From assembly GCF_905475345.1 (NCBI RefSeq), contig NC_066596.1, positions 1,981,001-2,045,000 of the forward strand: a DNA stretch of 64,000 nucleotides. Reading direction: 5' to 3'. The notes beneath the pieces are model-generated. The model was not told the DNA's origin. It saw nothing but the letters and a program-made list of their open reading frames with translations, and searched no databases. The stretch's first letter is position 1, and each line of letters starts with the position of its first letter. Positions 24,357 through 37,965 of the stretch are shown here, one piece after another. Source of the DNA: Vespula vulgaris (Eukaryota > Arthropoda > Insecta > Hymenoptera > Vespidae). Made by a program: the position numbers and the translations under genes.

Positions 24357-25404
24357 TTAATCCTCAAATTTATCAATAGCACCCATAACGATATTAGTTA
24401 AATAAAGAAAATCATCTTGAATTCCTCTTGTTGAAAAAATGCCGTATTGATGAAGTTTTGGTAAAAATAGAATTCCCATCATAAATAAAACAGCTATACT
24501 GACGAATGTACTTATAGCTATAAAAAGTGGATTGCTTAATTGTTTATGAGATGCACTTTCAGCAACGTTATCGATATTATATGTACTCTGCAAAATAGAC
24601 AATTGTATGAGCCACGTAACATTAAAGAGGTTATAATATATGTATAATTATGATACAAAAAAAAAATTGTTGTATTAATAAATAAAAATAAAAGAATACT
24701 GTACTTACCATAAGATGATGTTCGTCGTTTTTATTTATTTCATTTTCAATTGTTTTTAATGGGAAAAAATAATAATGATGATACGCCGGTTGCCTAACTG
24801 GTAATTCAAGGTGAGTCTCCACGATTTGAGGTCTCTTGTCAGAATTTGACGAGGACGATACACTGATAAATGGTCCTTTGTTCAACGCATTTTTATAGAT
24901 TGCAGCGAGTTCCGCAAATAATCTACTATCTTTCAAATTTGCCGCGCTAACGTAGGTGGGAGAGCGAACCTGTCGATTCGTAAAAAATTGCATCGTCATT
25001 AATTTGAACACATGCAAAATTTGTAAATATTAAAATACCTCGTAATATTGCGGTATATTCTCCGATCCAGAATGTTGTAAATCAATTTTTTTATGAGACG
25101 ATGTTTTTGAGTTTCGAAAATCGTCCTTACGAAATATTTGATCGAATTGATGCGTTTCAGAAAGATGATTTTGAATCGAGTAGTTTTGATTTTGATTGTA
25201 CTGTTGTAAATTGTCGGATTGAAGATTTCCAGTAGATCCAACATAAGTTTTTGGTGTCGTAGGTGAATGAAGTTGTTGCAATTCGAGCATAACTTTTTGA
25301 AGATAGTCTGCACTTGACTCAGTTGTCGTTAGTACCTTCGTATTGACATCGACCAATGGCGGTATAATAATGAGCCATAAAAATTTGAATATAATATGTC
25401 TCAT
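24357..25404 (-). CDS. Unrecognised secreted/type I membrane protein, 3 exons, 285 aa
   Basis: Exons (minus): 25404-25039, 24969-24709, 24587-24357. All junctions are at codon boundaries. The start MRHIIFKFLWLIIIPPLVDV is a good signal peptide. Residues about 25-120 are rich in Gln, Asn and Ser (for example SDNLQQYNQNQNYSIQ). Residues about 124-150 look helical (NLKDSRLFAELAAIYKNALN). A hydrophobic segment at about 230-251 (LFIAISTFVSIAVLFMMGIL) is likely a transmembrane helix. A short conserved-looking tail (GIFSTRGIQDDFLYLTNIVMGAIDKFED) follows. No known domain is recognised. It may be an insect-restricted cuticle- or membrane-associated protein; no function is proposed. It is convergent with the TBC gene, separated from it by the right-hand repeat. 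The three in-phase introns argue that it is real. Confidence 0.78.
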
Positions 25405-25635
25405 TTCGTACAATTTTGTTATTTTATGTTGCCAAACGAAACAGGTTCGCTACGACTAAAAAGGAAAATAAAAGGTAGTACACACATAATCACTGATAAT
25501 TAAAAATCGGTCGAACGCGATGATAGAACGTTGAATTCCTTTCATATATTCTTTTTTTTCTTTGGTAGTTCCGTTTCTTCTTTGTTGAAATAGAATATTT
25601 AAAATTAAAAGAAATTTTTTTTAATTGATTTTCAT

Positions 25636-25671
<36 letters not shown>

Positions 25672-26573
25672 CACATATATATGATCACATATTAGTTACG
25701 TATAACATGTTCGTCAAGATACTGCTAAGACTAAACTGAAGTGAATTGCTACCTTCTTTGACCAATAGATTCCCCACCTGTTCAAGTATTTCAATAGTAA
25801 TAAGAAAGTTAGCTTCTACCTAGTAGTCAAACGTAGTCAATGTATGATGACGATAATGATGTATATTTTTCTACTAGTTATATATCTATGTAATTACATG
25901 TGTCATATTAAAAAGAAATAATGAAGGGTTCGTAATAACGGAATCACAAATAAGAAAATTCTCTTTGATAAAATAAGTATATATATATATGTTATTTTCA
26001 ATTTTTATTTTCTATAAATATATTTTTAGATACGGTCAGCTTGCTAATCGAAATAAGTATATTTCGAAGTGTAACTTCAGACGATTATCCAATAATACGT
26101 AACTGTAACTGTAATTTTTTCATTTTGATAAATGTTACCATTCGTACGTGATCATTTTTACGCGGGAAATTACTATTATTAAGTATTTATGATCGACAGT
26201 TCCCAGAAGGCATAATTATCTTATATTTTTTTCTTTTTAACGGATTTGTGACATAAATCTAATTTTAAATATTTCTGACATAATATGTAGAAATTTTTCA
26301 TATTTAGACAAGAAATTATAACATCAATATAAATCATTCTTATAAATATTAAATCATATGATACAAATATAGTTCGTCATTTGAACTACTTCCCATAAGT
26401 GAATTTCTATAAATTTGAATTCTCTTTCAATCGAGAAGTTAATAATCAAGAATATAATTAAAATTTTATATTAAAAACTTAATTATTTCCATTATTCGAG
26501 TAAAGACATTTAATTACTGATACCGAACGACTAATGAAGCCTACAACATATTTTCATTTTATTTTATCTAAAT

Positions 26574-26634
26574 ATACATACATACATACATACATACAAA
26601 CATACAACATACATACATACATATATATATATAC
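26574..26634. repeat. (TACA)n followed by (TA)n microsatellite
   Basis: TACA repeats interrupted once, grading into TA dinucleotides. Confidence 0.9.
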
Positions 26635-27337
26635 ACTAATATTTATGATAATGAAAATGAAAAATGACAAAAAAGAAAAACAGAAAAAAAGAAAAAACGA
26701 GCTATTTTATATAGAGGGGTCATTGTGCAGAGTAAGCAACCGTTTTATAACGTATTCCGTAATGCTGGAATGAAGGAATAAACAAGCGTTCCCGGAATTG
26801 CGGTTCGGTGAATGGCAATTACATATAGGAGCCGTTAGATGTTAGATGACAGCCTTCGTGTCTGTTATCTCCATCGTCATTATTAAAGGAGAGTAATTTT
26901 TACGAGTGAAGGAAGGTACTATGGGAAGTAGTTCGATCATTGTAACATATATATGGCAAAACAAGAGAGAGAAAGAGAGAGAGAGAGAAATAGAAATACC
27001 TCGTTACTGTACTGTGTATTTTCTTTTACATCAAAGTGTACGATATCGTTTTACAATCTTTTCATACAAAAAAGTGATTCGATGATCAGGGTCAATATTT
27101 AGTCCTGTTCCTCTCGTACATACATTGTTCATCGATAGGCGTACGATCGTCAATATTATTACATTTAATTTATAGATACAGATCTCTATTCGTGGTATAA
27201 ACTATGCTTTTTTTTCCTGTTAGGTTGAATATCATACAAAATCTAATATTATACGCAATTAATATTAATCCTTCATTATACACGAATACGATATTAATGC
27301 GATACGTAATATTTATTATATTATATAATTATTATTA

Positions 27338-27413
27338 TAATTATAATTATTATTATTATTATAATTATTATTATTATTATTATTATCATTATAATAATTA
27401 TTATAATTATTAT
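27338..27413. repeat. (ATT)n-type AT-rich microsatellite
   Basis: An imperfect run of TAT/TTA trinucleotides. The Tyr/Asn-rich ORF over it is an artefact. Confidence 0.85.
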
Positions 27414-30400
27414 CTTGTTAAATTTATTAATCTTATATCTTAAGGAGTTACTTTACAAACAATATAACTCATGGTTAGTCAACGCACACGGAGACGGCAG
27501 TAATAGGCCCCCCCAATAATAGGCAAAAATAAGACCCAACGTTACAAATGTTCTTCCTTTCTTTACACGAATGACAATCCGTGTGTGTTCACGGGTCTAT
27601 AATGGTCGATATATCGTCAGTGTAATTTTCTTGTGGCCCGCTATTTTTGAAGAGAGATTTATAAACTCTCTAATAATATTAAATCGAATACTTAGTAAAA
27701 AATGATTGAGTACGAACGATTTTTAAAAAAAAGATCATGTTCTTTAATTATCCTTATTATTACTATTATTGTTATTATTATTATTATTGTAATTAATTTT
27801 CTCTTTTAATAATTTTCTTCCAAGATCTTTTTCAATATGAGATTATCGTGAAAATTTCAAATGTTATTCGTCTAACAAGTATGCTGGAAATATTTTAATG
27901 TTATCACGATTGATCGATGAAAACACGATATATCACGCATACTCGCGTCGAAATATTTTATTTCAAAAATGATCATGAGAATATTCGCTGAATATTTATA
28001 TAATAAATGGAAATACGATATTATTCGCAATACTAAAGATCGGTAATTTTCTCATTTGTTTTTTTTTCCTTCTTTTTAATCTTTCTTTAAACTCATTATC
28101 TTTTTTTCTCGTATGAAATATCACAGGAATGTGTGTACTTGTATGCACCTGAAATCGTCTTTCACATTATTGGAAAACGCATAAGAAGTTTTAGTGGTTA
28201 ATTAAAGCACGATTCCATGGAAATCGTTTTCCCCTTTTGTTCGTTATATATTACGTCATTAAAATATTTAATTACATTTATAACTACAATATATATTCAA
28301 TTCAGTTATATTAATAATTACGAAGTCACCGAGAGTATTAACTAATTAATGAATTATTATTTTTAATAACACTAGCACCTATCGGATTTTAAATAATATC
28401 GAGAACCCATAATATGAACATTGTGTACGTGTGTATTTGTGTATGTATGAACAAAACGACGAATTAGCTAATTAATAGATTAAAACAGAAAATTATTTTT
28501 CTTTTTTCTTTTAAATTGCGTCATATTGTTATTATAAATTACGGGCAATTATGGGCTATTACATGGAAAACAATAGTTAGAGAAGTTTTTCCTTTTATGT
28601 GAAAAAATACGGCGTGGGTGGCTTAATTAGAAAATTGTTAGAGATAAAATGATGTTTACGATATATTAAACCGCCGTCTCCTTTTTTTTCTTGTTTCGAA
28701 TTCTTATAAATCGTCTAACATACAACAGACATCACGCATACACGGCACGCTCTTTCATCACTCATGTTGCACCCTTTTTAGCATTACATTGTGCAATTGC
28801 ACATTCACATATCTATTTAAGAAATGAAAACAAGATTACAATAAGCAAGTCACTATCTATTTGATACTCATTAAGACGCTGTACTATCAAGCTTTCATCG
28901 GCAATGATCTTAACAAAAGTTAGAGTATATATATATTTTTTTAATCTAGAGATTAGATTATTCAATATTCAATGTGACCAATAAATGAAGTTGAAACATT
29001 TACGAATATATATATTATTAGTTATAAAGGATCAATTATTAAAGTATCACTTAGTTTATTAACACGTATAAAACGTGATAATAAAATATATAAGTATAAA
29101 AAGAAGTGGCGCTATAGCGATGATAGATCTTTATAGTGAAATGCGTGATTATGTCGACACTTGAAAAACTTAAAATTAAACGATTAACCGAATATAATAA
29201 TGAAATTGTATGAATGTCTTTTTAATGAATAAAATTAAGAAGTTAATCGACAGATAATATTTTTTGTTCTTTTTTCCTCTTTCTAGCTTTATACAGTATA
29301 TCGGTTAAAGATATTTCTTATCGTTGACTTTACAACACGAGTATCTTATCGATCCTTTCTTCGAGAATTTACATTTCGTATCTAAAATGTAAAAACGGTT
29401 CCTCTGTTCAAATTTACCACGCTCGTTTATACTAGATATATCCGAACTGTTGAAACGAACCATTATCACACCTATTCATTGATACGATAGCAACAACGAT
29501 AAATGACGGTAACAATATAAATACAGATATACGTGTACAGGGATACTTATCATTTACATAGGTTTGGTTTTTTAATTCGTCAACGACGTGTCTCTGTGTG
29601 TGTCAACGAATGTACGAATAATTTTCAATAATCGACCTCTCGAACTCGTATTTGACGGATTAAAAAACAAGAGCTTAAAGATGCTAAAAATGATAACATA
29701 ATTAAACGAAATGTAAACTAGCAAATTATTTGTATAGAATCGGTCATTATAATTAGTTCGCTATAATGAAGATATTTATTTGTCGTAGAATGGAATGAAA
29801 GTTAATATGAAAAGGAAAGAAAAAAATAAGCTTTGCTGATATATGTATATATATATATATATGTGTGTGTGTATATATATAAACGCGATGAGAGAAATTT
29901 AATTAAATGTGATTGTCTCCTGCCGTAAAAGCATGATTTAGCAACGCACGTCTTGGTGCTAAATTTGACTAGAAATGAACGAACGTGCCAACAAATAAAA
30001 AATATTCTTTCTTTTTTCATCCTCACGCTTAAATTTTTCTTTCTTTTCTTATTTATATCAACCTTGTTAATTTAACTCTAAATAGTGCATTGAAAAATGC
30101 ACACTGATAAAGGGGTATCGCGTACATAGATATTCCGAATTTCGGATGTATGAAGCGTAAAAAAACTCATCCTTCACATTATTACACAACTGTGTAAATA
30201 TTATACGAACTACGTACTTTAATCGCGTATTTTGGGATGAATAAAAGTATCAGTCTTTCTTTAGAAAAAAGTGCATGTGAGTCGCACGTACCATTACGCA
30301 TACATGTATGATATATATGTTTCCAGAGATAAACATATTCACATTTGTGTATATCTATGTGTAAGTGTGTGTGTGTATGTGTGTGTTTACAATTATGATA

Positions 30401-30919
30401 ATACTAAATGTGGTAATAAATCATAGACTTTTATAACATACTCTGTTCTGGTCAAATAACGCATTAATAACACAAAGCATTAAAGTTAGCGAAAAATAAT
30501 ACATATAAACATACTAATTAGCTTTCCTTTCAATTATTCTCTCGCATTTTTTATAAGCACTTCATTTTTTTCATTAATACTCCTGCTGACTCGCTATAAA
30601 GTCTTTATTAATATGCATCATTTATTTTTGTTTTCAATTGGATCATTATATATATGTGTATATACGTGCATATATATACATATATATAACATATCGGACT
30701 TTGAAACAGAAATACAATATAGTAATATATAAAAAAAATAATAATAATTAATTTATGATGAATGTTCGCGTTATAAAAATGCATAATTGGTGAATATCAA
30801 TCTATCAATGATTATTATTATATTCTTGAGGATGTTGAACTGATTTTGATAAAAAGTTCTTTTTTTTTAATTTTTAATTAAATTAATTAATGTAATTATT
30901 CTCACGTATACTTGCTTCT

Positions 30920-30925
30920 AGCATA

Positions 30926-30977
<52 letters not shown>
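30920..30977. repeat. (TA)n microsatellite
   Basis: A nearly pure run of TA of about 58 bp. Confidence 0.95.
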
Positions 30978-30979
<2 letters not shown>

Positions 30980-31749
30980 TATTAAATAGAGTCAGGAAGA
31001 GCATTAATCATGTCATCGATTTTTCATGAATATGAAATTACATGTAATCTTATAATAAAACATAACGAGTAGAAGTATATGAAAAGCAAAAAAAAACTGT
31101 TCTAATACTTCGTTACTATATATCTTGTATTTTTTGTATCGGTGGTAAGTATATACCTTCGTATATTATTTATTTATTATGGCATTAAATGAATACTTTA
31201 CATTTTGCAATATTACTTAAAAAGAAATGACAACAAGATCATTATTTCCATTTTATAAAATTTAGTTCTTTAGAACAGTTTAATGATCATGTGGTTAATA
31301 TGAACATAATGCTACAAATGATCATGAATATATGATAGTTTTATATTAATAACCAACCATTGATCGATATCACTGATAGCCCGTGTTTTAGTTGTGCATT
31401 TAATATTATCCTACTTGTTTAGGAATATACAATATTGGCCATTCGTTAAAAGATAGTGTGTGCAAAAATTTCTCTAGTAGCTAAATTGAGAATATAATAT
31501 GCAAAATTTCATGCCCACATTTATGGAGCTTGAATTATCTTATGCACAAATTTATGTTCAATATTATATTATGTTTGTTCCTTAATATTTCTGCAGATGT
31601 TCTTTGGTTGGTTGAATATATGTTTATCTCAACACTTATAAACCTTCAAACACTTGTTCAAGCAAAGAGCTTGCATAGAGTTCGCATATCCTGTCAACAA
31701 ACATGATAAGTGAAATGCTATAACTTGTTTCAACTTACGTTTGTCGATA

Positions 31750-34700
31750 TTATGAGACTGATTCTCCATCAGCAAGATTGTGAAGATCTGAATAATTTAC
31801 AATAGCACGATATAAGAATTCATATTGAGCCTGGAACATATTATGACATATAATAAATTACTTAATAATTCTATGCATACCTAACTAACGAATAATAATC
31901 TTATTAAAAAGTTAAACTTACAAAAGTACTGATCATGCCATGCCGCTGAGAACGGAGTTTCTTTGTTGTTGTAAAAATATCTACACGTTTCTCAGTTTGT
32001 AGTTGTTGCACTAATATGCTCAATGCCACAAACATCGAACTTCTATCCGAACCATAACTGCAATGTACTACTAACGAGCCACTTGACTCCGTTTGATTTA
32101 CAAGTTCAATTAGACCTCGCGTTACTTCAGGTACTTCGCCCTCTACTGTGGGCCATCCATGATACTGATATTGTGTTACAACTACACTTTCATCTGTCTT
32201 TGTGTTAGATACACAGAACTCTCGACGGGTGTAATAAGGACAGCTCTCGCTTTGAATGTATCGTACTCTTATATGATCATAAGTAGTTTCATCATCGGGC
32301 CAATATCGTGGACATTTTCGTGGTCCTTCATTCAACTATAATAATTTCACATAAATGTGAATGTTGTATTAATTTCATTATTCTACTTTCGAGCTATTAT
32401 ATTTTATCCTAAGGAACTACATCATTCATAATACATTTTTTGAATATATTAATTATCTTAAGTTGGGGTCACTGTGACTTTATCACCCAACTCTAACTTT
32501 ATTTAATCGTCAAACATATTTTATTGCGTACGCAATGATGATTTACGCAATATTTTGAACATATATATATATAGTAAATTATTCGCAGGAAGAAAAGAAA
32601 TAAAGAAGGGCTATGTCATTCATTAAAATTTATAAATATAGTCACTTACGTCAGATAACATTACTATTGTAGATATACACTGTTCTGAAATCATTCTCCA
32701 AAAATCAGCTATAGTAGTTTCCAATGGATCTTGGGTGATAACAAATGATTCAAAATTATCATAACCTTCAATAAATGAGGCATTAATGTATGTTGAATGT
32801 TCTCTGCCTGGAACAGGTGTAAGTATTACACGATTTCTGTCATATGGTATTACTAATTCGCTTCTATTCTTTGCTCTGTTTTCTTCACCTCCTCCAACAG
32901 AGAAAGATTTTCTATCTTCTAATAAAGAACTAATTTTCTGTAAAAATTAAAAATAAAAACTTATCAATGTCACAGCAAGAACATTTCTTCTCTTTACAAA
33001 TAAATGTCTTTTCACTTACATCATACTCCTCTTCCATTCGACATTTTTCTTTACCATTATCTCTCTGTCTCAAACGTGTAACAGTCGCTTTTAATTGGGA
33101 TGCTGGAATTTCTGTATCACCATATTGTGCCATTTCCATTAATGCACGATAAATAAAGATATACTGTTTTAAAGATTGCACCAAAAAGTTTCGTTGATGT
33201 CTTAAATCACATACAGTATTAAAAATAGATACTTGACCCTCTTCTGTTAATTGCTGTAATAAAGAATCTAAGGCGACTAACGTTCCTGTTCTACCAACAC
33301 CTGCACTACAGTGTACCAATATTGGTCCTTTTTCTAAGGAATATGCTTCATTTACTCTTTTGATAAATCTCAATATTGCATGAGGATGTTCTGGCGCCAT
33401 AAAATCTTTCCACACAAGGAAATGATATTGTACTATAGTACGAGCGTCTCGTTCTCCAAGACGTGTCATTTTTAATTCACGTACAACGTAATCAGAATAC
33501 GCTCTTTCACGAATATGTTCAACTGTTATATCTCCAAAGTTTTTTGTTTCACTCTTGTCGGGCCAATATTTTGCACACTTTGTTTTAGAATATTCCTCCA
33601 GATTAGTTAACATAAGAATTAATTCTAAATGTTGTTCCCAAATCATTCTCCAATAATCGCATACTGTATTCTCCATAGGACCTTGTGCACATATGAACTT
33701 TTTGCGTTCTTTATAACCAAGAACAAAGTTTGCATTAATATAATCTGATCCACAAATACCATCTATTTGTGCAAGTCGTACTCTAGTTTGATCATAACAT
33801 TTAATATCTGGATAACGATTTTTGTATAAATTTTCTCTAGCCTCAGAAGCACGCGTAGTACGATCTATAAACCTATCAGGCAATAATTCAAATTCATGTT
33901 GAAAGCCATAATCAGAATCTCTATGACGTTGGAGATATGCTTGCAACAATTCGTTCTTTGGAATTGGTGGCATATCAGGCGGACTTGCAGCTACAAGCTG
34001 ATGCCTCCCACGAAGACTTCGACAAAGATGTCTATAACGAAAATCCCAAATAAATCGTGTACAATTAGTAAATTAGTTAATAATTCGATTAGTAATATAT
34101 TTAGTTAGTAAAAATAGAACATTTGATTAATGACTAAAATTATTCTAGAAATCGTTATGTATTCACCTGAAACTATTCCTTAAAGTTATAATTTCTTCTC
34201 CTCTTTGCTGTACACGTTTAGTATATCTATGTAATATGCAAAGTGCAATAAGCGGGATCATAATGATCAATATTAAAACAATAGAAATTTGCAATATTAT
34301 TTCAAGCATAGTTACTTCATCAGCTGCTATACTTTGTAGATCTATTCCTCCATAAAGAGGATTAAAATAACCACTATAAGCAGGTAGAAATCGATCCTCA
34401 TTACTACTGAAAACTACAAAAAAATATGATATAAACAAGATGCCATTGACAATAATTGCAAGCAAGAAAATTTATACCAACCAATGACTTCTATAAAACC
34501 AGTATAATTTGATCTTTCATCCAAAAAACCATCCTGTGTAGGAGGTGGCGATGACTCCAAAGATTTTTCATTAAAAATTGTTTTAGAATTTGATGAATCT
34601 TCTCTTTTTTTACGTGCTGTTGATTCCGTACTATCCTTGATAATTGTAGTTGGGGTCGTTGATTCTACTTTCTGATCGATGATAGTTGATTTGATTTTGG

Positions 34701-37700
34701 GACTTATGGAAGTTGTTGTTGATAATGTACTGAATATAGTTGTACTTGTTCCATTAATGGTTGGTGTTGGAGGTTCGGTTTCAGGAACAAAATGTAATAC
34801 CGAAGGTGGTCCTTTAGCTCGAAGACCAATACATCGATTACATTGAACACTACCATTAGAAGATACTCCGTCGCCAAGAAAAATTTCAGACATTAATTGA
34901 TCAGTGTCAAATGCCTCTGCAGCATATGCACCACCTGTTGGAGAACTATGGGCATAACTATAGGAATATACGTTTATTTCCTCGGGCGGCGGTAAATCAG
35001 AAACAGACGTTTGTGGCGCTAATTTCACTAAGAATACTCGATAACAACATATCGGGCCGTTTCTTTCCGAAATACGTGGTAAATATAATTTAAACAATTG
35101 TCTACCCTCATTTTCGATTTTTCTCCACGTTCTCATATTTAAACTGTCTCTGTCAGGGATGGTAACTGGAGTTGTACAATTACCAGTTGCATCTTTTCCT
35201 GGAGAACGAGACCTAGTCACACCATGTACATGTACCTTTCAACAAAATAACTAGTTTTAACATCATGAAATTCATGAAATTTTGTACTAAAAAATTAACG
35301 GCATATTTACATAATTATATAATAATGTATTAGGATACAAATTTCTTTTGCAAATAAAAAGAATTAAAAAAATACCGTATAGTTTGTGTTGGCTGGTATT
35401 TGACCATATCTAACACTGTTCTTGTTTGAGATACTCTTAACCGGTAAAGACCACTTATCTATATCTAACCGGCCCATATCATTTTTAAATTTTGCTATGC
35501 CACTTAATTGTAGATTATATCGAGTTATAACACCATTTGTTTTCTCTGGTGATGTCCAAGAAATAGAAATAAAACTGGAACTGCTTATGTTATCATATTG
35601 ACATGTAACTAGCAAATCTTTCGGTGGGCCAGCCACTATAATGAAGAATAATATTGCAATTCATTAAAAATCACAAATCTATGATGAATACAATATTTAA
35701 TTTTGATTAGTAATACCTCCATCTAATGTCGTGCCATTCACCTCAGTACTCCAATTACCACATTGCTTTGTATATTCACTGCAAGCTGCAATTTTAAATT
35801 TGTAAATAGTAGCTGGATCAAGATCTACAAATGCATATACAGTAAACTGCTGTGCTGGATAAACTGCCTGTCGTTTTTGATCTTTGTGAGTTGCCATTAA
35901 ATTGTAAAAATGCACATGCTCTTTCAGATGTGGTGGTGGTACAGTCCATGCTATAGTAATAGAATTTTCAGTGACACCATTAACAGAAACTTTTGGTATG
36001 AACACTGGATCTGTGAAGTAAATGTTGTATGATTCATAATTATTATTATATGCTTGAATTTTATAATAATAGCCAGATCATAACTATGCTTTATTTAAAT
36101 ACCTTTTTCAAGTGTAGTGACCCAATGTGGATAAAATTGTATATGAGATGAGCCAACAGCATTATCAGCACTAATTCCAATTTTATATGCTGTGCCATTT
36201 TCAAAATCTTTCAGAACATAGCTTGAAATATCTCCACCAATTTGTTTTCTATAATACTGAAATTGATCTGTTCCATTTTTCATATGTCTAATTAAATATT
36301 CTTTAATTGGTTCATTACCGTCATCTACTGTCCAATTTAAAAAGATACTTCCAGCACCAACAGCTTTTATAAAATCAATGCTAACTTTTGGCACATCGAT
36401 TACAAAAAGATGTCTGTAGGCACTTATTATGCCATTATTATCTTGTGCTTTACAGATGTATGTACCATTATCTTTACGGGATAGAATTTTAAATTCTAAT
36501 GTCATTATTACATAGGTTTCATTTACATGCGTGACAGTCGAATGATTCTTCAAATTTTCACTGGTCTTAGTATCATTTCCTTTTAACCAACTGAAATTTG
36601 AGAGTGGATAGCCGAATACATGACAAGTTAAGTTAGCTGATTCCGATACTTTTATCCTGACATCTTTATCCGATGTTATTCTACCAGGTTCTAAAATTTA
36701 TAAAATCATTTTCATTATATATGTTCTACACTAGCTTGCTACACTAGCTACACTACTTGATTACTTATTGATTTGAAAATGATTATCACCTATCACCCTA
36801 ATATGAATCTCTTTCTCAAGAAGTTCTCCTTCTGTAGTTCGAGCCATACATTTGTAATCACCCGTATCATTCCTGCTTGCTTTTTTTATATCAAATCGTC
36901 CAGCATGTTCAAAATCTTTAATCGTTGTAAGATTGTTCCCTTTGGTAGTCCACCAAACTTGGCCAGGCACACTGAGTTTACATGTTAAAGAAGGTGTACT
37001 ACCTGCTTCAATTCCATTTATATCTTGAGATGTTGTTATCTCTAATGTAGCAATTTTTTCATTCTTTTGCCAAATATTTTCTGTCTTGTCTGTTTCTAGG
37101 AATAAAATTTTTTTTTCTTAAATAGATTCCTATCTCTTGTTTATTCTAAGTCTTTCAAAAGTGATAATTATATATATAAATAAACTATTAAATCTTGATT
37201 GCAATGATAATAAAAATATTGCAAATATAAATATTGAAAAATATATATCAAATTTGTAGATTCAATATTGATACATAGATATGGTATATACATATACTTT
37301 TCTATTTATACTCTTTTCTTCAACATATATAACTGATAGAGAACCTTTAATAATTCTCTTGTTCTTATACAAAATAATAAAAAAAAATAAAGAACATATA
37401 AATAATAAATTTATCATTTGTATCCTATTTAAACTATCAAGAAGGAATAAAAATAAAATAAAAAAAAAATAAAATAAAATAAAAAATAAAATAAAAAAAA
37501 ATAAAAAAAATAATAAAAAAAAAGATAAAGAGTTATTTAATAATCTCATATAAAAATTATATAAAAACTACATTTTGTATACAATTGCATAATTATTATA
37601 AGTATCGTCATTAATTAAATCCATTTATAATAATATCTAATTCCGTCATATTAATATATAATTGATCTAATCGAGAACCAAGTACAAAGACATCTTTTTA

Positions 37701-37965
37701 TGTAATTATGCAATATCAAGAGAAAAGAAAAAACACGTACAAATAATAACATATTATTTCAATTGTCGGCTAATTTGTGTAATAATACACAGTGAAACAT
37801 CGGCGATGATAGAAAACAGTGGCACATCATTTGGCGCCCATGATAATATGTGTTACGCCTTCTTACTATTTTCGAGACAATAGATAATATATACATACCC
37901 CCGTCATCGAGGCCAGCAGAAACTAATACAAGACAGCAGAGAATTAATAAAGAAGTTTTCGACAT
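31750..37965 (-). CDS. Ptp69D: Receptor-type protein tyrosine phosphatase, Ptp69D-like, 11 exons, 1436 aa
   Basis: Exons (minus): 37965-37899, 37095-36790, 36690-36103, 36010-35717, 35635-35376, 35235-34482, 34413-34167, 34031-33020, 32937-32650, 32335-31922, 31830-31750. Domains in order: signal peptide (MSKTSLLILCCLVLVSA), two Ig domains (YKCMA and YICKA cysteines), three FN3 domains, and a Ser/Thr-rich stalk with RKKR at 713-716. A transmembrane helix (about 794-816) and two phosphatase domains follow. D1 has KNRYPDIKCYD, an unusual WKD in place of WPD, and catalytic HCSAGVGRTG (C1080). D2 has WPT and HCSYGSDRSS (C1364), so it is probably inactive. This layout and length match Drosophila Ptp69D (motor and photoreceptor axon guidance). 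The exon 6/7 junction is ambiguous; 34478 joined to 34406 also keeps frame. In-frame upstream ATGs at 37989 and 38040 exist, but 37965 gives the cleanest signal peptide. Confidence 0.9.
37096..37898. other. Long first intron of Ptp69D
   Basis: An 0.8-kb AT-rich intron between the signal-peptide exon and the Ig1 exon. It includes an A-rich (AAAATAA)n-like tract at about 37440-37530. No embedded gene is seen. Confidence 0.7.

Larger units (their letters stand above)
25405..31749. other. AT-rich intergenic region
   Basis: This 6.3-kb stretch has no supportable gene. Near 25405 it must hold the promoter of the unrecognised minus-strand gene, and near 31749 the 3' UTR of Ptp69D. It contains a (TACA)n/(TA)n tract (26574-26634), an ATT/ATA-rich tract (27338-27413), GT-rich runs (about 30365-30388) and a long (TA)n tract (30920-30977). 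A GC-richer island at about 26785-26900 might be regulatory. ORFs here are low-complexity artefacts. Confidence 0.6.

Noticed and set aside
24999..25313. 104-codon ORF on the minus strand overlapping the orphan gene
   Set aside because: It is an alternative frame of the exon and intron of the accepted gene, full of Ile/Lys/Asn with no domain.
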